From an uncultured Opitutia bacterium (GTDB lineage: Bacteria; Verrucomicrobiota; Verrucomicrobiia; Opitutales; UBA953): DNA of 32,227 bases. Under the pieces are notes generated by a model. That model was given only the letters and a program-made list of their open reading frames with translations, did not search any database and was not told the DNA's origin. The translations under genes were made by a program, and so were the position numbers. The stretch is from positions 1 to 32,227 of the forward strand of contig CAINSX010000180.1 of assembly GCA_903853185.1 (NCBI GenBank), given 5' to 3'. Positions 18,554 to 27,846 of the stretch are shown here, piece after piece; position 1 is the first letter of the stretch, and the number at the start of each line of letters is the position of its first letter.

Positions 18554-19098
18554 GTCAGCGCGAAGTCGGACAATCACCGGATGAGGTCTTTGACGTCGTG
18601 AACGCAAGCGATGTGGTCATCGGTCGGGAGTTCCGCCGTGAGATTCATCGCCGAGGACTGCTTCATCGGGCGATTCACATCTTCTGGCTGCGTGGTGACG
18701 GGCAACTCTGCCTCCAGCGCCGTTCCTACGCCAAGGACAACTGCCCCGGAATGCTCAGCTCGTCCTGCGCTGGCCATGTCGATTCCGGGGAGGATTATCT
18801 CACGGCGGCAGTTCGTGAGCTTCGCGAGGAGCTTGGGTTAGATGTATCGCCGCAGGCATTGCTCGAGGTCGACTACGCCCCATGGCACGCCGAGCTCGGC
18901 AACGAGTTCGTACGTTCTTATGTGCTACGCGGAGACTATCCGACCTCTTTGGCGGCCTTTGAAGTGGACTCGATCCTGTGGCGCACTCCTGCGGAGACTG
19001 AGGCCTGGGCTGGGTTGGACCCCGAGGTGTTCGCCACCCCATTGACTCACTTGCTCCGCAGAGCCGGCGTGCGTCGTGGCTTGGGTCTATCTGCGTAA
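18550..19098 (+). CDS. NUDIX hydrolase
   Basis: Nudix box GHVDSGEDYLTAAVRELREELGL; overlaps preceding stop (ATGA). Confidence 0.9.
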   Translation: MSQREVGQSPDEVFDVVNASDVVIGREFRREIHRRGLLHRAIHIFWLRGDGQLCLQRRSYAKDNCPGMLSSSCAGHVDSGEDYLTAAVRELREELGLDVSPQALLEVDYAPWHAELGNEFVRSYVLRGDYPTSLAAFEVDSILWRTPAETEAWAGLDPEVFATPLTHLLRRAGVRRGLGLSA

Positions 19099-19117
19099 TT
19101 GTTTGAACTGCGCACGC

Positions 19118-19125
19118 GGAGGTGA
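19118..19125 (+). promoter_or_regulatory. Shine-Dalgarno of the following acyltransferase gene
   Basis: GGAGGTGA, 11 nt before the GTG at 19137. Confidence 0.6.
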
Positions 19126-19136
19126 GATAGAGGGGT

Positions 19137-19796
19137 GTGTCTGAAGCCCCACGAGATCATACCGATACCCCCGCCGTGGTGCCGTGGTATCATTGGGTGT
19201 GGGTCCTGCCGATGGCTTTGTTCCTGCGTCTGTGGCTCGCGACCCTTCGTTTTCGCTGTAATGTAGACCGGATCGACGACTCCGAGGGCCCGGTGGTTTT
19301 GTTGCTCTGGCATGATAAACTCTTCGTTTCATCCTGGATCGCGAACCGCTACTTCTCGCGTCCGGTGACGGCGCTGATCAGCACCAGCAAGGACGGAGCC
19401 TGGCTGGTCGCCTTCTTCAAGTTCATGGGCATTACCGCGGTCCGCGGCTCATCCAACCGACGTGGCGCCGCCGCCTTGATCACCCTGACGCGTTCCATGC
19501 GCGCTGGTAATCATACTGGCATCACACCTGACGGACCTAAGGGCCCAGCTCTCGAGTTCAAGTCGGGCGCGGTGTCGCTGGCCCGATTGACACGCAGTCC
19601 CTTCGTCGTGATGGGCATTCGTTACTTCTCCTGCTGGCGGATGCGCAGTTGGGATCGATTTGCCATGCCGCTGCCGTTTTCGCGCGTCGACGTCACCTTG
19701 CTGCGTGAGCCCATGCCCGCAGAAGGCGAAGCCGATGAGGTCATCGCTGCCCGTCTGCAGGCGCGACTGAACGAGACTTCGACGGGCCCGGCTTAA
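19137..19796 (+). CDS. DUF374-type lysophospholipid acyltransferase family protein (GTG start)
   Basis: LLLWHDKLFVSSW, ALISTSKDGAWL, VRGSSNRRGAAAL, GITPDGPKGPALEFKSGAVSLA. Confidence 0.85.
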   Translation: MSEAPRDHTDTPAVVPWYHWVWVLPMALFLRLWLATLRFRCNVDRIDDSEGPVVLLLWHDKLFVSSWIANRYFSRPVTALISTSKDGAWLVAFFKFMGITAVRGSSNRRGAAALITLTRSMRAGNHTGITPDGPKGPALEFKSGAVSLARLTRSPFVVMGIRYFSCWRMRSWDRFAMPLPFSRVDVTLLREPMPAEGEADEVIAARLQARLNETSTGPA

Positions 19797-19800
19797 GCGT

Positions 19801-20391
19801 CTAGGCTTTGCCGAGGAGCTTTTCGGCGTACTTCGCCAGCAAGTCGGACTCCAGATTGACCCGCTCGCCCGCCTTTCGGCCCGACAGGTTGGTCACTTCG
19901 AGCGTATGTGGGATGATCCAGATGCGGAAGCCGCCTGGCATCACGTCCGCCACGGTCAGGGACATGCCATCGACAGCGACGCAGCCTTTACGGACGACGT
20001 GACGGAGAAAGGTCTCGGAGGCTTTGATGTCCAGCCGCCAGTCGGCGCCATCCTGTCCAAAGAAGAGGATCTCGCCGCAACCGTCGATATGCCCGGTTAC
20101 GAAATGGCCGCCCATCCGATCGGTGGGAAGGAGGCTGGGCTCGACGTTGACGACCGATCCAGGACGAAGGTCGCCGAGGTTCGTTAGGCGAAGCGTCTCG
20201 GCGAGGATGTCGAAGCTGGCTTGTTGCCCCTGGGGGTCGACGACCGTTAGGCAGCAACCGTTGGTCGCGATGCTGTCGCCCGGCTTAGCGGAGGCGAGGA
20301 GGGGGTGGGCGAGGGTGAGGCGGGCGCCGTCCTTCTCGCGGGGGGCGATGGCGACGACCTTGGCGGCTCCCTGGACTAACCCTGTGAACAT
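19801..20391 (-). CDS. ribE: riboflavin synthase alpha chain
   Basis: MFTGLVQG N-terminus, NGCCLTVV, GGHFVTGHIDG, VAVDGMSLTVADV. Confidence 0.95.
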   Translation of the reverse strand: MFTGLVQGAAKVVAIAPREKDGARLTLAHPLLASAKPGDSIATNGCCLTVVDPQGQQASFDILAETLRLTNLGDLRPGSVVNVEPSLLPTDRMGGHFVTGHIDGCGEILFFGQDGADWRLDIKASETFLRHVVRKGCVAVDGMSLTVADVMPGGFRIWIIPHTLEVTNLSGRKAGERVNLESDLLAKYAEKLLGKA

Positions 20392-20395
20392 CGGG

Positions 20396-20422
20396 AAATA
20401 AAAAGGGGCCTTGGTAGGCCCC
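20396..20422 (-). terminator. intrinsic terminator between tatA and ribE
   Basis: Minus strand GGGGCCT-ACCA-AGGCCCC followed by TTTTTATTT. Confidence 0.85.
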
Positions 20423-20429
20423 GGAGGTC

Positions 20430-20726
20430 TTAGTTCTGCTTGCCGTCTTGGGCTCGCTTGGCGCGCTCTTCGGCTTCGAGCTTAGCGCGGACCGCAGCAC
20501 GTTCTTCTTCTTCGATCTGCTTCATGCGGAGTTTCTTGCGTTCGTCTTCTTCGACGGCGCTACGCACTTCGTCTTCGACTTCCTCCGAAGCCTTCTTGAA
20601 TTCGCGCTTGGCCTTGCCCAGACCGCGGGCGAGCTCGGGGAGCTTGGAGCCGCCGAAAAGGAGGACAACCACCACAAGGATGATAAGGGCGGTTTCGCCG
20701 TTGAGGAATGCGAGGGGGAGGTGCAT
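20430..20726 (-). CDS. tatA: Sec-independent translocase TatA/E-type component
   Basis: MHLPLAFLNGETALIILVVVVLLFGGSKLPELARGLGKAKREFKKASEE; TM helix, FGxxKLPEL hinge and charged amphipathic tail. ATG at 20726. Confidence 0.92.
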   Translation of the reverse strand: MHLPLAFLNGETALIILVVVVLLFGGSKLPELARGLGKAKREFKKASEEVEDEVRSAVEEDERKKLRMKQIEEEERAAVRAKLEAEERAKRAQDGKQN

Positions 20727-20791
20727 GGTCTGAGAGGATTGGTGTGGATTAGTCCCGAAAGGTAAACCAATAATCACAAGGCCTCTCGCTC

Positions 20792-21073
20792 ATGTCAACC
20801 CATGTCTCCCATCGCGATGTCTGGTATACAGGACACGTCCAAGGGGTCGGTTTTCGTGCCCAAGTCCTCGGTTTGGCCCGTGGTTATGACGTGACGGGAT
20901 ATGTCCAGAACCTGTCCGACGGACGGGTCTATCTGCATGCCGAGGGCGACGAAGGCGAAGTCGAAGGCTTTACCGACCAGATCGCCAAGACCCTCGACGG
21001 ACATATCCGTGGCGAGGAGGTCAAGACTTTCACCGGCTTGCGCACGTGTCGCGAGTTCGCGATCCGCCGATGA
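20792..21073 (+). CDS. acylphosphatase
   Basis: YTGHVQGVGFRAQVLGLARGYDVTGYVQNLSDGRVYLHAEG. Confidence 0.92.
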   Translation: MSTHVSHRDVWYTGHVQGVGFRAQVLGLARGYDVTGYVQNLSDGRVYLHAEGDEGEVEGFTDQIAKTLDGHIRGEEVKTFTGLRTCREFAIRR

Positions 21074-21921
21074 GTTCCGCCATCTCCGTCCGCCATCTCA
21101 CGAAGGATTTCCGCATCGGGATGCGCGGCCTCAAGCTGCGCGCCGTGGACGATCTCTCGCTCGAGATCCCGCGCGGCCAGGTCTTCGGCCTGCTCGGTCC
21201 TAACGGTTGCGGCAAGAGCACCACGCTGAAGATCGTGCTCGGCCTCGTCTCCGCGACCGCCGGCGAGATCAGTATCCTCGGCCAGCCTTCCGCGACGAGC
21301 GCCGCGCGCCGCCGCACCGGCTTTCTCCCGGAGGCTCCTTACTTCCATAAGTTCCTTACCGGTCGCGAACTCGTGCGCTACTGCGCGCAGCTCAGCGGCG
21401 TCGCCTCCGCCGACCTCGACGCCGCCGTCGAGGACGCTTTGGGTCTGGCCGCGATGACCGAGGCGGCCAGCCGTCCGATCGGCACCTATTCGAAGGGGAT
21501 GCTCCAGCGCATCGGTTTCGCCCAGGCCGTGGTGCATGACCCCGAGCTCGTGATCCTCGATGAGCCCACCGCCGGCGTCGACCCGGTAGGTTCCGCCGCG
21601 ATCGGTCGCATGATCCATGCGATGCGCGACAAGGGTAAGACCATCGTGCTTTGCTCCCACCTCCTCGGGCAGGTCGAGCAGGTGTGTGACCGCGTCGCCA
21701 TCATGGATAGAGGTAAGCTCGTCCTTGAAGGCGCCGTGGACGATGTCCTGGCCCGTCGCGATCGCCACGTGATGACGATTGAAGCCATGACGCCGGCCTC
21801 GCGGGCCGCCGCCGAAGCGGCCCTGGAGGCGCATGGCGCCAAGGTCACCTCCGTCACCCATCCCCGCCGCTCTTTGGAAGACCTCTTCCGCGAACTCGTG
21901 ACCGGAAGTCGCGATGCCTGA
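21070..21921 (+). CDS. ABC transporter ATP-binding protein
   Basis: GLLGPNGCGKSTTLKIVLGL (Walker A), YSKGMLQRIGFAQAV (signature), LVILDEPTAGVDP (Walker B). ATG at 21070 in an ATGA overlap. Confidence 0.95.
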   Translation: MSSAISVRHLTKDFRIGMRGLKLRAVDDLSLEIPRGQVFGLLGPNGCGKSTTLKIVLGLVSATAGEISILGQPSATSAARRRTGFLPEAPYFHKFLTGRELVRYCAQLSGVASADLDAAVEDALGLAAMTEAASRPIGTYSKGMLQRIGFAQAVVHDPELVILDEPTAGVDPVGSAAIGRMIHAMRDKGKTIVLCSHLLGQVEQVCDRVAIMDRGKLVLEGAVDDVLARRDRHVMTIEAMTPASRAAAEAALEAHGAKVTSVTHPRRSLEDLFRELVTGSRDA

Positions 21922-22756
21922 CATGAAAGATTCCCTCCGCCGTACGCTCTGGATCTCCCGGGTCACCTTCCTAGAAGCCGTCCGCCAGCGCTTCTTCGCC
22001 TTCCTTCTGGTGCTCGGCGCCGCGATGGTGCTGTCGTCCGTGTCGCTGCGTGTCTTCGATTTCGGCCACGGCGAACTCAAGTTCATCGCCGACTTCGGGT
22101 TCGGCGGGATGTTCTTCTTCGGCTCCGTTCTTGCGGTGGTGATGACTGCCCAGCTGTTCTTCAGCGAGATCGACAACAAGACCGCGCTGACGCTCTTGGC
22201 TAAGCCCCTGAGTCGCGCGGAATTCCTGCTGGGCAAGTTCTTCGGCGCCTGGGCGGTGCTGGGCGTCTTCATCGTCGTGCTGGCCGGGTTGCAGGGCATC
22301 GTCCTTTGGGCTCGTGAGCAGGAGCTGATCGCCTTGGCTGAACAGTCGGGCAAGATTCCGGCCACGTTCAGCGTCGTCGGCCTCGGGCAGCTGGTGCTGA
22401 TGCAGTGGCTCCGTTTGGGTGTGGTTATCGCCATCGTCCTCGCGATCTCCGCCTTGGCCCGGACATTCCTTTTCGCGGTCGTGGTCGGCTCCCTGGCGGT
22501 CGTCGCCGGCCAGCTCCAGTGGATCGCGCAGGACGCCTTCCTGCGTCCGACGGATTCCCCCGTCTACGCGGCGTTCCTGTGGGTGAGCACCCGGCTGATT
22601 CCTAATCTCCAGCAGTTCAATCTCGCCGACGCCTTGGTCCTTGGTTCCTCCGCGGTCGAGGACGGCGCGCTGATCGCCGTCGGCCTGTCGGGCTTGGCCT
22701 ATCTGGTCGCTTACCTGACCGTGGGCGCGCTGATCTTCCGTCGGAGGGAAATCTGA
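21914..22756 (+). CDS. ABC-2-type transporter permease
   Basis: 280 aa with several hydrophobic segments (FFAFLLVLGAAMVLSSVS, GGMFFFGSVLAVVMTAQLFF, AVLGVFIVVLAGLQGIVLW); overlaps the ATPase gene by 8 nt. Confidence 0.85.
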   Translation: MPDMKDSLRRTLWISRVTFLEAVRQRFFAFLLVLGAAMVLSSVSLRVFDFGHGELKFIADFGFGGMFFFGSVLAVVMTAQLFFSEIDNKTALTLLAKPLSRAEFLLGKFFGAWAVLGVFIVVLAGLQGIVLWAREQELIALAEQSGKIPATFSVVGLGQLVLMQWLRLGVVIAIVLAISALARTFLFAVVVGSLAVVAGQLQWIAQDAFLRPTDSPVYAAFLWVSTRLIPNLQQFNLADALVLGSSAVEDGALIAVGLSGLAYLVAYLTVGALIFRRREI

Positions 22757-23526
22757 TGCGTCGTTTCGCCCCATGGTTGCTGGTCGGCGTGCTTATCCTC
22801 GGGGCCGGGGCTTTGGCGGAATCTTCCTGGCGTCGCATTCGTCCGAACATCCCCGAGATTGGGCGCAAGGAACTCGAACCGACCTTGGGACAGGGCGTGC
22901 TGCTTGGCGTCCTGGGTGGCCTGCGTACGGTCGTCGCCGACATCGCTTGGATTCGTAGTTACGTCTTCTGGGAGCGTCGCGATCGCCCGGGCTGCGAAGC
23001 CCTCATGCGAACCGCGTGCACCCTTGATCCGCATGCCCGTTACTTCTGGGAGAACGCCGGTCTTCGCATCGGACTCGACATGGCGCATTGGGAAATTCGT
23101 CGCCGCGGTGGTTATGCCAAGGTTCCGGCCGAGACCCAGGAGCGGCTCTTCCGTCAATACGGCCAACGCGGGCTCGATGTCCTGGAAGAGGGTATGGCGC
23201 ATGCGCGCAATCGGACGTCGTTGTTGCTGGCCGCAGGTTTCTTAGCTGAGGGTAAGCTCAAGGATCTCCGGCTAGCCGCCGACTATTACCGTAAGGCCGC
23301 TGAAGCGCCGGACGCTCCGTGGTATGCGGCGAGGATCTGCGCTGATTTCGATTGGGGGGACGGTCGCAAGGCCGAAGCCTACCGATGGTACCGCCACTAT
23401 TGGGAGACGCGGATGCGTTCCAAGGAAGACGGCTTCCCCGAGGATCTGATCAGGCTACGCAAGATGGAGTCCGAGCTTTTCCTCGGAATCGTTCAGCGCA
23501 TCCCGCGTCAGCCCTGGGAGCGCTGA
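22756..23526 (+). CDS. uncharacterised membrane-anchored protein, possibly TPR-like
   Basis: N-terminal TM segment FAPWLLVGVLILGAGALAE, then ADIAWIRSYVFWERRDRPGCEALMRTACTLDPHARYFWENAG and helical repeats; start overlaps permease stop (TGATG) with GGAGG at 22743-22747. Confidence 0.75.
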   Translation: MRRFAPWLLVGVLILGAGALAESSWRRIRPNIPEIGRKELEPTLGQGVLLGVLGGLRTVVADIAWIRSYVFWERRDRPGCEALMRTACTLDPHARYFWENAGLRIGLDMAHWEIRRRGGYAKVPAETQERLFRQYGQRGLDVLEEGMAHARNRTSLLLAAGFLAEGKLKDLRLAADYYRKAAEAPDAPWYAARICADFDWGDGRKAEAYRWYRHYWETRMRSKEDGFPEDLIRLRKMESELFLGIVQRIPRQPWER

Positions 23527-26271
23527 TCAGAACGGTTCGTCCGATTTTTTCTCCGCCGGCGCACCCTTGGGGGCGCGAGGCTTGCGGGGAGGGAATTCGA
23601 ACCACCAGCCCTTCTGCTTGTCGGCGACAAGGAAGGCTTCGAAAGTGCGCTTGGTGCGATTGGAGACGAACTTCTTGAGCCCGGTCTTTCCCTCGTTGAG
23701 GAGTCGGCGGACGTCGTCAGCCGAGATCGGCGACTTGAGCATCTCGGCGTTGAGGCTGAAAGTCTTCTTCGCACCGGCCTCCTGGGCCTTGTGTGGGCAG
23801 ACGCGGTAACCCGCGGTCGGGGTATGCTGGACAGGGAGGCCGCTGACGGGGCAGGGGCCGAGGACCGCCCATTCCGCGTCAAAGGCATCTGGGTTGCCGT
23901 CTGCGCCTTCGCGAGGCGGGAAGTAAAGCACCGCCTTGAGTTTACCGCTCGGGGCCTTGGGCTTGGTCTTGCGAGGGGCTTTGACCGGCTTGGCTTCTTC
24001 GCCTTCGGCGGCAGGAGCTGGGGCTGGGGTGGTCTCGGTCTTCTCTTCGGTGCCGCGAGGCGTGATTGTGTCCGGGTCGACGAGGTCGATGTAGCCCGTG
24101 AAGTTCTTGCCCGACTTCATCGAGCGGAAGTCGGAGAAGGGACCGATGCGGCGCTTCTCGATCAGTTCCGCGACTTCGGGTGGGGTAATCGTGTGGCCGT
24201 TCATGCCGACATAGATCGTCAACTTCGGGCGGTCCGTGGTGCCGACCGTATCCTGGGAGAAGTATTTCTCGCCGTCGGTCTGCAGCGGCTTGCCGTCGGT
24301 CGGGGAGAGGACCTGCGGGGACAGTTCGAGCGAAGGCGGCTTCACGGCGCCTTTTTTCACGATGATCTCAAGGAGGGCCTTGATCTCCTTCATGAATTCG
24401 CGCGGGCCCATCTTGCCGTGCTCGATCTGCTTGAGCTTGTATTCCCACTCACCGGTCATCTGCGGTTCCGTGAAGACGCCCATTTCCTTGGCGTGCAGGA
24501 ACTGGTGGAGCTGGAAGGCTTTGGCGAGGGGGACGAGTTCCTTGCCCTGACGTTCGATGTAGGTCTTCGAGAGGAGTTCTTCGATGGTGGCGGCACGTGT
24601 CGCTGGCGTGCCGAGACCGCGTTCCTTCATCGCTTCGGCGAGGGCTTCGTCGTCGACGAGCTTGCCGGCGTTTTCCATCGCACCGAGGAGCGAGGCTTCG
24701 TTGTAGCGGGCCGGCGGCTTGGTCGCGTCTTCCTTGACGTCGACGCCGTTGACCTTGGCCTTGGCGGGAGAACCGTCGCCGGAAGCGAGGGCGGGGAGGC
24801 TCGCGGAGCCTTCCTTGTCCTTGTCTTCTTCGGCTTCTGCTTCCTGGCCCCAGACGGCGCGCCAACCGGCGACGACGAGCACCTTGCCCGTCGTGCGGAA
24901 ATTATGTTCACCGACGAGGGTCGTACGGACGGTCTCTTCGAACTCAGCCATCGGGAAGAAGACGGCGACGAAGCGACGGACGACGAGGTCGTAGATCTTC
25001 TGCTCGACGTCGGTCAGGCCGTGGGGGACGGTGCCGGTCGGGATGATGGCGAAGTGGTCGCTGACCTTTTTGTTATCGAAGACGCGACGGCCGGCGGAAT
25101 CGACCCAGCCACTCCGGAGCGCTTCCTTGGCGAAGACTCCGGCCGGATGGGCGCCTTCGAGGGACTGGAGGGCGGCCTTGGCGTTTGGGAGGTAATCCTC
25201 GGGCAGGTACTGGGAATCGGTACGAGGATAGGTGAGCGCCTTGTGCTTTTCGTAGAGAGCCTGGGCGACGCCTAGGGTGGTTTTGGCCGAGAAGCCGAAG
25301 CGACGGTTACCTTCGCGCTGGAGGGTCGTGAGGTCGAAGAGGCGAGGGGCGCTTTCCTTCTTGGGCTTGCGTTCGTCGGTGACGATGCCGGTGCCGATCT
25401 TGATCGACTCCTCGGCTAGCTTGCGGGCCTGGGCTTCGTCGTAGAAGCGTTCGGCTTCCTTGCGGTCGGTGACGCCAGGCACCTGGGCGGCGCCGCGGTA
25501 CCCGCCATTGGAGATGCCGAAGTCGCCTTCGATCTTCCAGAAGGTCTTCGGGACGAAATTACGGATCTCCAGCTCGCGCTTCACGATGAGCATGAGCGTC
25601 GGGGTCTGGACGCGGCCGACGGAGAAGACTTCGCGTTTCGCGCCACCGATGATGATGGTCGAGAAGCGGCTGGCCGTCATGCCCACGAGCCAGTCGGCTT
25701 GGGAGCGGCAGATCGCCGCGTCGAGCAGGCCTTGCTTGGCGGAAGCGGGCAGCAAGTGGTCGAAGGCTTCGGCGATGGCCGTGTTCGTCATGCTCGCCAG
25801 CCAGAGGCGCTGGCAGGGCAGTTTGCACTTCGCGAGCTGGTAGACGTAGTGGAAGATGAGTTCGCCTTCGCGGCCGGCGTCGCAGGCGTTGACGACCGTA
25901 CCGACGTCCGGACGGTTGAGGAGCTTCTTCAGCAGCTTATAACGGTCGCCGTTATTACGCTCGCTGATGACTGCCTTGAGAATATCGGGGCTGGCGGTCC
26001 CGTCGAATTTGACCGGGTCGATCGGGAGATCTTTGAGGGTCCAGCGCTTGAACTTCGGGTCGATGTCATCCGGATCCACGAGGCGTACCACGTGGCCGAT
26101 GGAAGAACTGATCACCCACTTGTCGTTCTCGAAGTAGTCGCTGGTGGCCTTGGGTACCTTGAGGACCTTGGCCAGGTCGGTCGCCACCGAGGGCTTCTCG
26201 GCGATGACTAGGATCTTGGAACCGGCGGGGGCGGAAACTTCGTCGGACGACTTGGAGGATTTCTTGCGCAT
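23527..26271 (-). CDS. topB: type IA DNA topoisomerase (topoisomerase III type) with C-terminal extension
   Basis: Toprim ILVIAEKPSVATDLAKVL and CDAGREGELIFHYV, FSVGRVQTPTLMLIV, catalytic ALTYPRTDSQYLP, GLGTPATRAATIE. Confidence 0.93.
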   Translation of the reverse strand: MRKKSSKSSDEVSAPAGSKILVIAEKPSVATDLAKVLKVPKATSDYFENDKWVISSSIGHVVRLVDPDDIDPKFKRWTLKDLPIDPVKFDGTASPDILKAVISERNNGDRYKLLKKLLNRPDVGTVVNACDAGREGELIFHYVYQLAKCKLPCQRLWLASMTNTAIAEAFDHLLPASAKQGLLDAAICRSQADWLVGMTASRFSTIIIGGAKREVFSVGRVQTPTLMLIVKRELEIRNFVPKTFWKIEGDFGISNGGYRGAAQVPGVTDRKEAERFYDEAQARKLAEESIKIGTGIVTDERKPKKESAPRLFDLTTLQREGNRRFGFSAKTTLGVAQALYEKHKALTYPRTDSQYLPEDYLPNAKAALQSLEGAHPAGVFAKEALRSGWVDSAGRRVFDNKKVSDHFAIIPTGTVPHGLTDVEQKIYDLVVRRFVAVFFPMAEFEETVRTTLVGEHNFRTTGKVLVVAGWRAVWGQEAEAEEDKDKEGSASLPALASGDGSPAKAKVNGVDVKEDATKPPARYNEASLLGAMENAGKLVDDEALAEAMKERGLGTPATRAATIEELLSKTYIERQGKELVPLAKAFQLHQFLHAKEMGVFTEPQMTGEWEYKLKQIEHGKMGPREFMKEIKALLEIIVKKGAVKPPSLELSPQVLSPTDGKPLQTDGEKYFSQDTVGTTDRPKLTIYVGMNGHTITPPEVAELIEKRRIGPFSDFRSMKSGKNFTGYIDLVDPDTITPRGTEEKTETTPAPAPAAEGEEAKPVKAPRKTKPKAPSGKLKAVLYFPPREGADGNPDAFDAEWAVLGPCPVSGLPVQHTPTAGYRVCPHKAQEAGAKKTFSLNAEMLKSPISADDVRRLLNEGKTGLKKFVSNRTKRTFEAFLVADKQKGWWFEFPPRKPRAPKGAPAEKKSDEPF

Positions 26272-26302
26272 GCGTAGGATGATAACCGATGGTCAAGCTC
26301 GG

Positions 26303-27382
26303 TTACATTCCCTGCTCGGCGAAGGAGTCGTCAAGGGCGGCGATCAGCGTGGCAATCGTGGCGTCGGTCTCATCTCCCATGTTGGAGATACGGAAGGTCT
26401 TGCCCTTCAGCTTGCCGTAGCCGCCGTCGATGACGAGCTTGTGGCGGGACTTGAGGGTCTTGTTGAGGCGCTCAAGGTCCGCGTTGCGGTCGTTCTTGAA
26501 GCAATTGAGACCACGGGTACCGAACTGGACTTCCGGCAGGAGCGAGAAGCCCTTGGCGAGGCCCCAGGCGCGCATGCGATCGTTGAGGCGGATGTGGCGG
26601 GCGTAACGGTTGTCCAGGCCTTCGGCTTCGACTTCAATCAAGCGCTGCTGGAGGCCGTAGAAGAGCGAGATGCAGGGCGTCGAAGGGGTCATGCCCTTGA
26701 CGTGGTTGTCATGGAACTCGATTAGGTCGAAGTAGTAGCCGCGGTCCGGCGACTGCTTGGCGCGTTCACGGGCGCGCTCGCTGACGGCGAAGATCGCCAG
26801 GCCGGGGGGCAGGGCGAGGGCCTTCTGCGAACCGGTGAGGAAGATATCGATGCCCAGTTCGTCCTTCTTGATCGGGATGGTCGAGAAGGAGCTGACGGTG
26901 TCGGCGATCGAGATCACATCAGGGAACTCGCGGACCACGGACATGATGTCGGCGATGGGCGAGAGCGTGCCGGTGGAGGTCTCGGAGTGGATGAAGGTGA
27001 TGCAGTCGAACTTGCCGGTGGCGAGGGCCTTGCGGACGGCTTCGGGGTCGACGGGCTTGCCCCAGTCGAACTGTAGGGCTTCGGCGTACTTGCCGCAGCG
27101 CTTGGCGACGTCGTTCCACTTGTCGGAGAACGCGCCGTTCATGCAGTTGAGCACGCCTTTGCGGCAGACGTTACGGAGGGCGCCTTCCATCACGCCCCAG
27201 GCCGAGCTGGTGGAGAGGTAGACCGGGTCCTGGGTATAGAACATGGCCTGCAGGCGAGGCTGCATGTCGTTGTACAGTTTGACGAAGTCGCCCGAGCGGT
27301 GGCCGACCATGGGTTTACCCATGGCTTGGACGATCGAATCGGAGACGGTCAGGGGGCCGGGTATATATAGACGATAGCTCAT
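26303..27382 (-). CDS. class V PLP-dependent aminotransferase (alanine/serine-glyoxylate aminotransferase-like)
   Basis: [74 protein letters not shown] (PLP lysine). Confidence 0.85.
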   Translation of the reverse strand: MSYRLYIPGPLTVSDSIVQAMGKPMVGHRSGDFVKLYNDMQPRLQAMFYTQDPVYLSTSSAWGVMEGALRNVCRKGVLNCMNGAFSDKWNDVAKRCGKYAEALQFDWGKPVDPEAVRKALATGKFDCITFIHSETSTGTLSPIADIMSVVREFPDVISIADTVSSFSTIPIKKDELGIDIFLTGSQKALALPPGLAIFAVSERARERAKQSPDRGYYFDLIEFHDNHVKGMTPSTPCISLFYGLQQRLIEVEAEGLDNRYARHIRLNDRMRAWGLAKGFSLLPEVQFGTRGLNCFKNDRNADLERLNKTLKSRHKLVIDGGYGKLKGKTFRISNMGDETDATIATLIAALDDSFAEQGM

Positions 27383-27780
27383 CGTTGGAAGGTGGTCAGG
27401 AGGGAGGTGGGGACTTCGGGGTTCTCGAGGCGGACGATGCGACGGTTACCCTCGGCGAGGGTGGCGGTCCGGGGTTTCCAGGTCGAGGCGGCAGATTCTT
27501 CGACCTGGGTGAAGGACATGATGACGAGGAGGTCGCCGGGCTTGCCCAGGTGGGCCGTGGCGCCATTCAGGCAGACTTCGCGGGTGCCGGCAGGGGCAGG
27601 GATGGCGTAGGTCTCAAAGCGCTCTCCGTTGGCCAGATTACCGATGAGGATCTTCTCATAAGGCAGCATGCCGACGAGGGCCATGAGCTCCCGATCGATG
27701 GCCAAGGAGCCCTCGTAATCGAGCCGGGCCGCGGTGACCTCGGCTCGGAGAAGTTTGGTGCGCAACAGGTGTACGAGCAT
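27379..27780 (-). CDS. panD: aspartate 1-decarboxylase
   Basis: [25 protein letters not shown] (Gly-Ser self-cleavage site), [20 protein letters not shown]. Confidence 0.93.
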   Translation of the reverse strand: MLVHLLRTKLLRAEVTAARLDYEGSLAIDRELMALVGMLPYEKILIGNLANGERFETYAIPAPAGTREVCLNGATAHLGKPGDLLVIMSFTQVEESAASTWKPRTATLAEGNRRIVRLENPEVPTSLLTTFQR

Positions 27781-27846
27781 GGCGCTGGGTCGTCCTTCTC
27801 AATCGGGATGGTTGCCTTCGTCAAACAACTTTGCATCAATTCGTCC

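Noticed and set aside
20392-20430. FMN riboswitch upstream of ribE
   Set aside because: Only about 38 nt lie between tatA and ribE, far too short for an RFN element; the structure there is a simple intrinsic terminator.
20929-22434. 501-aa minus-strand ORF opposite the ABC transporter genes
   Set aside because: Lies antisense to strongly conserved ATPase and permease frames; low-complexity, no motifs.
23791-25275. 494-aa plus-strand ORF opposite topB
   Set aside because: Compositionally biased antisense shadow of a convincingly conserved gene; no recognisable domain.
26284-26304. Hairpin AACCGA...TCGGTT between topB and the aminotransferase
   Set aside because: 6-bp stem overlapping the aminotransferase stop with no U-tract; not supported as a terminator.
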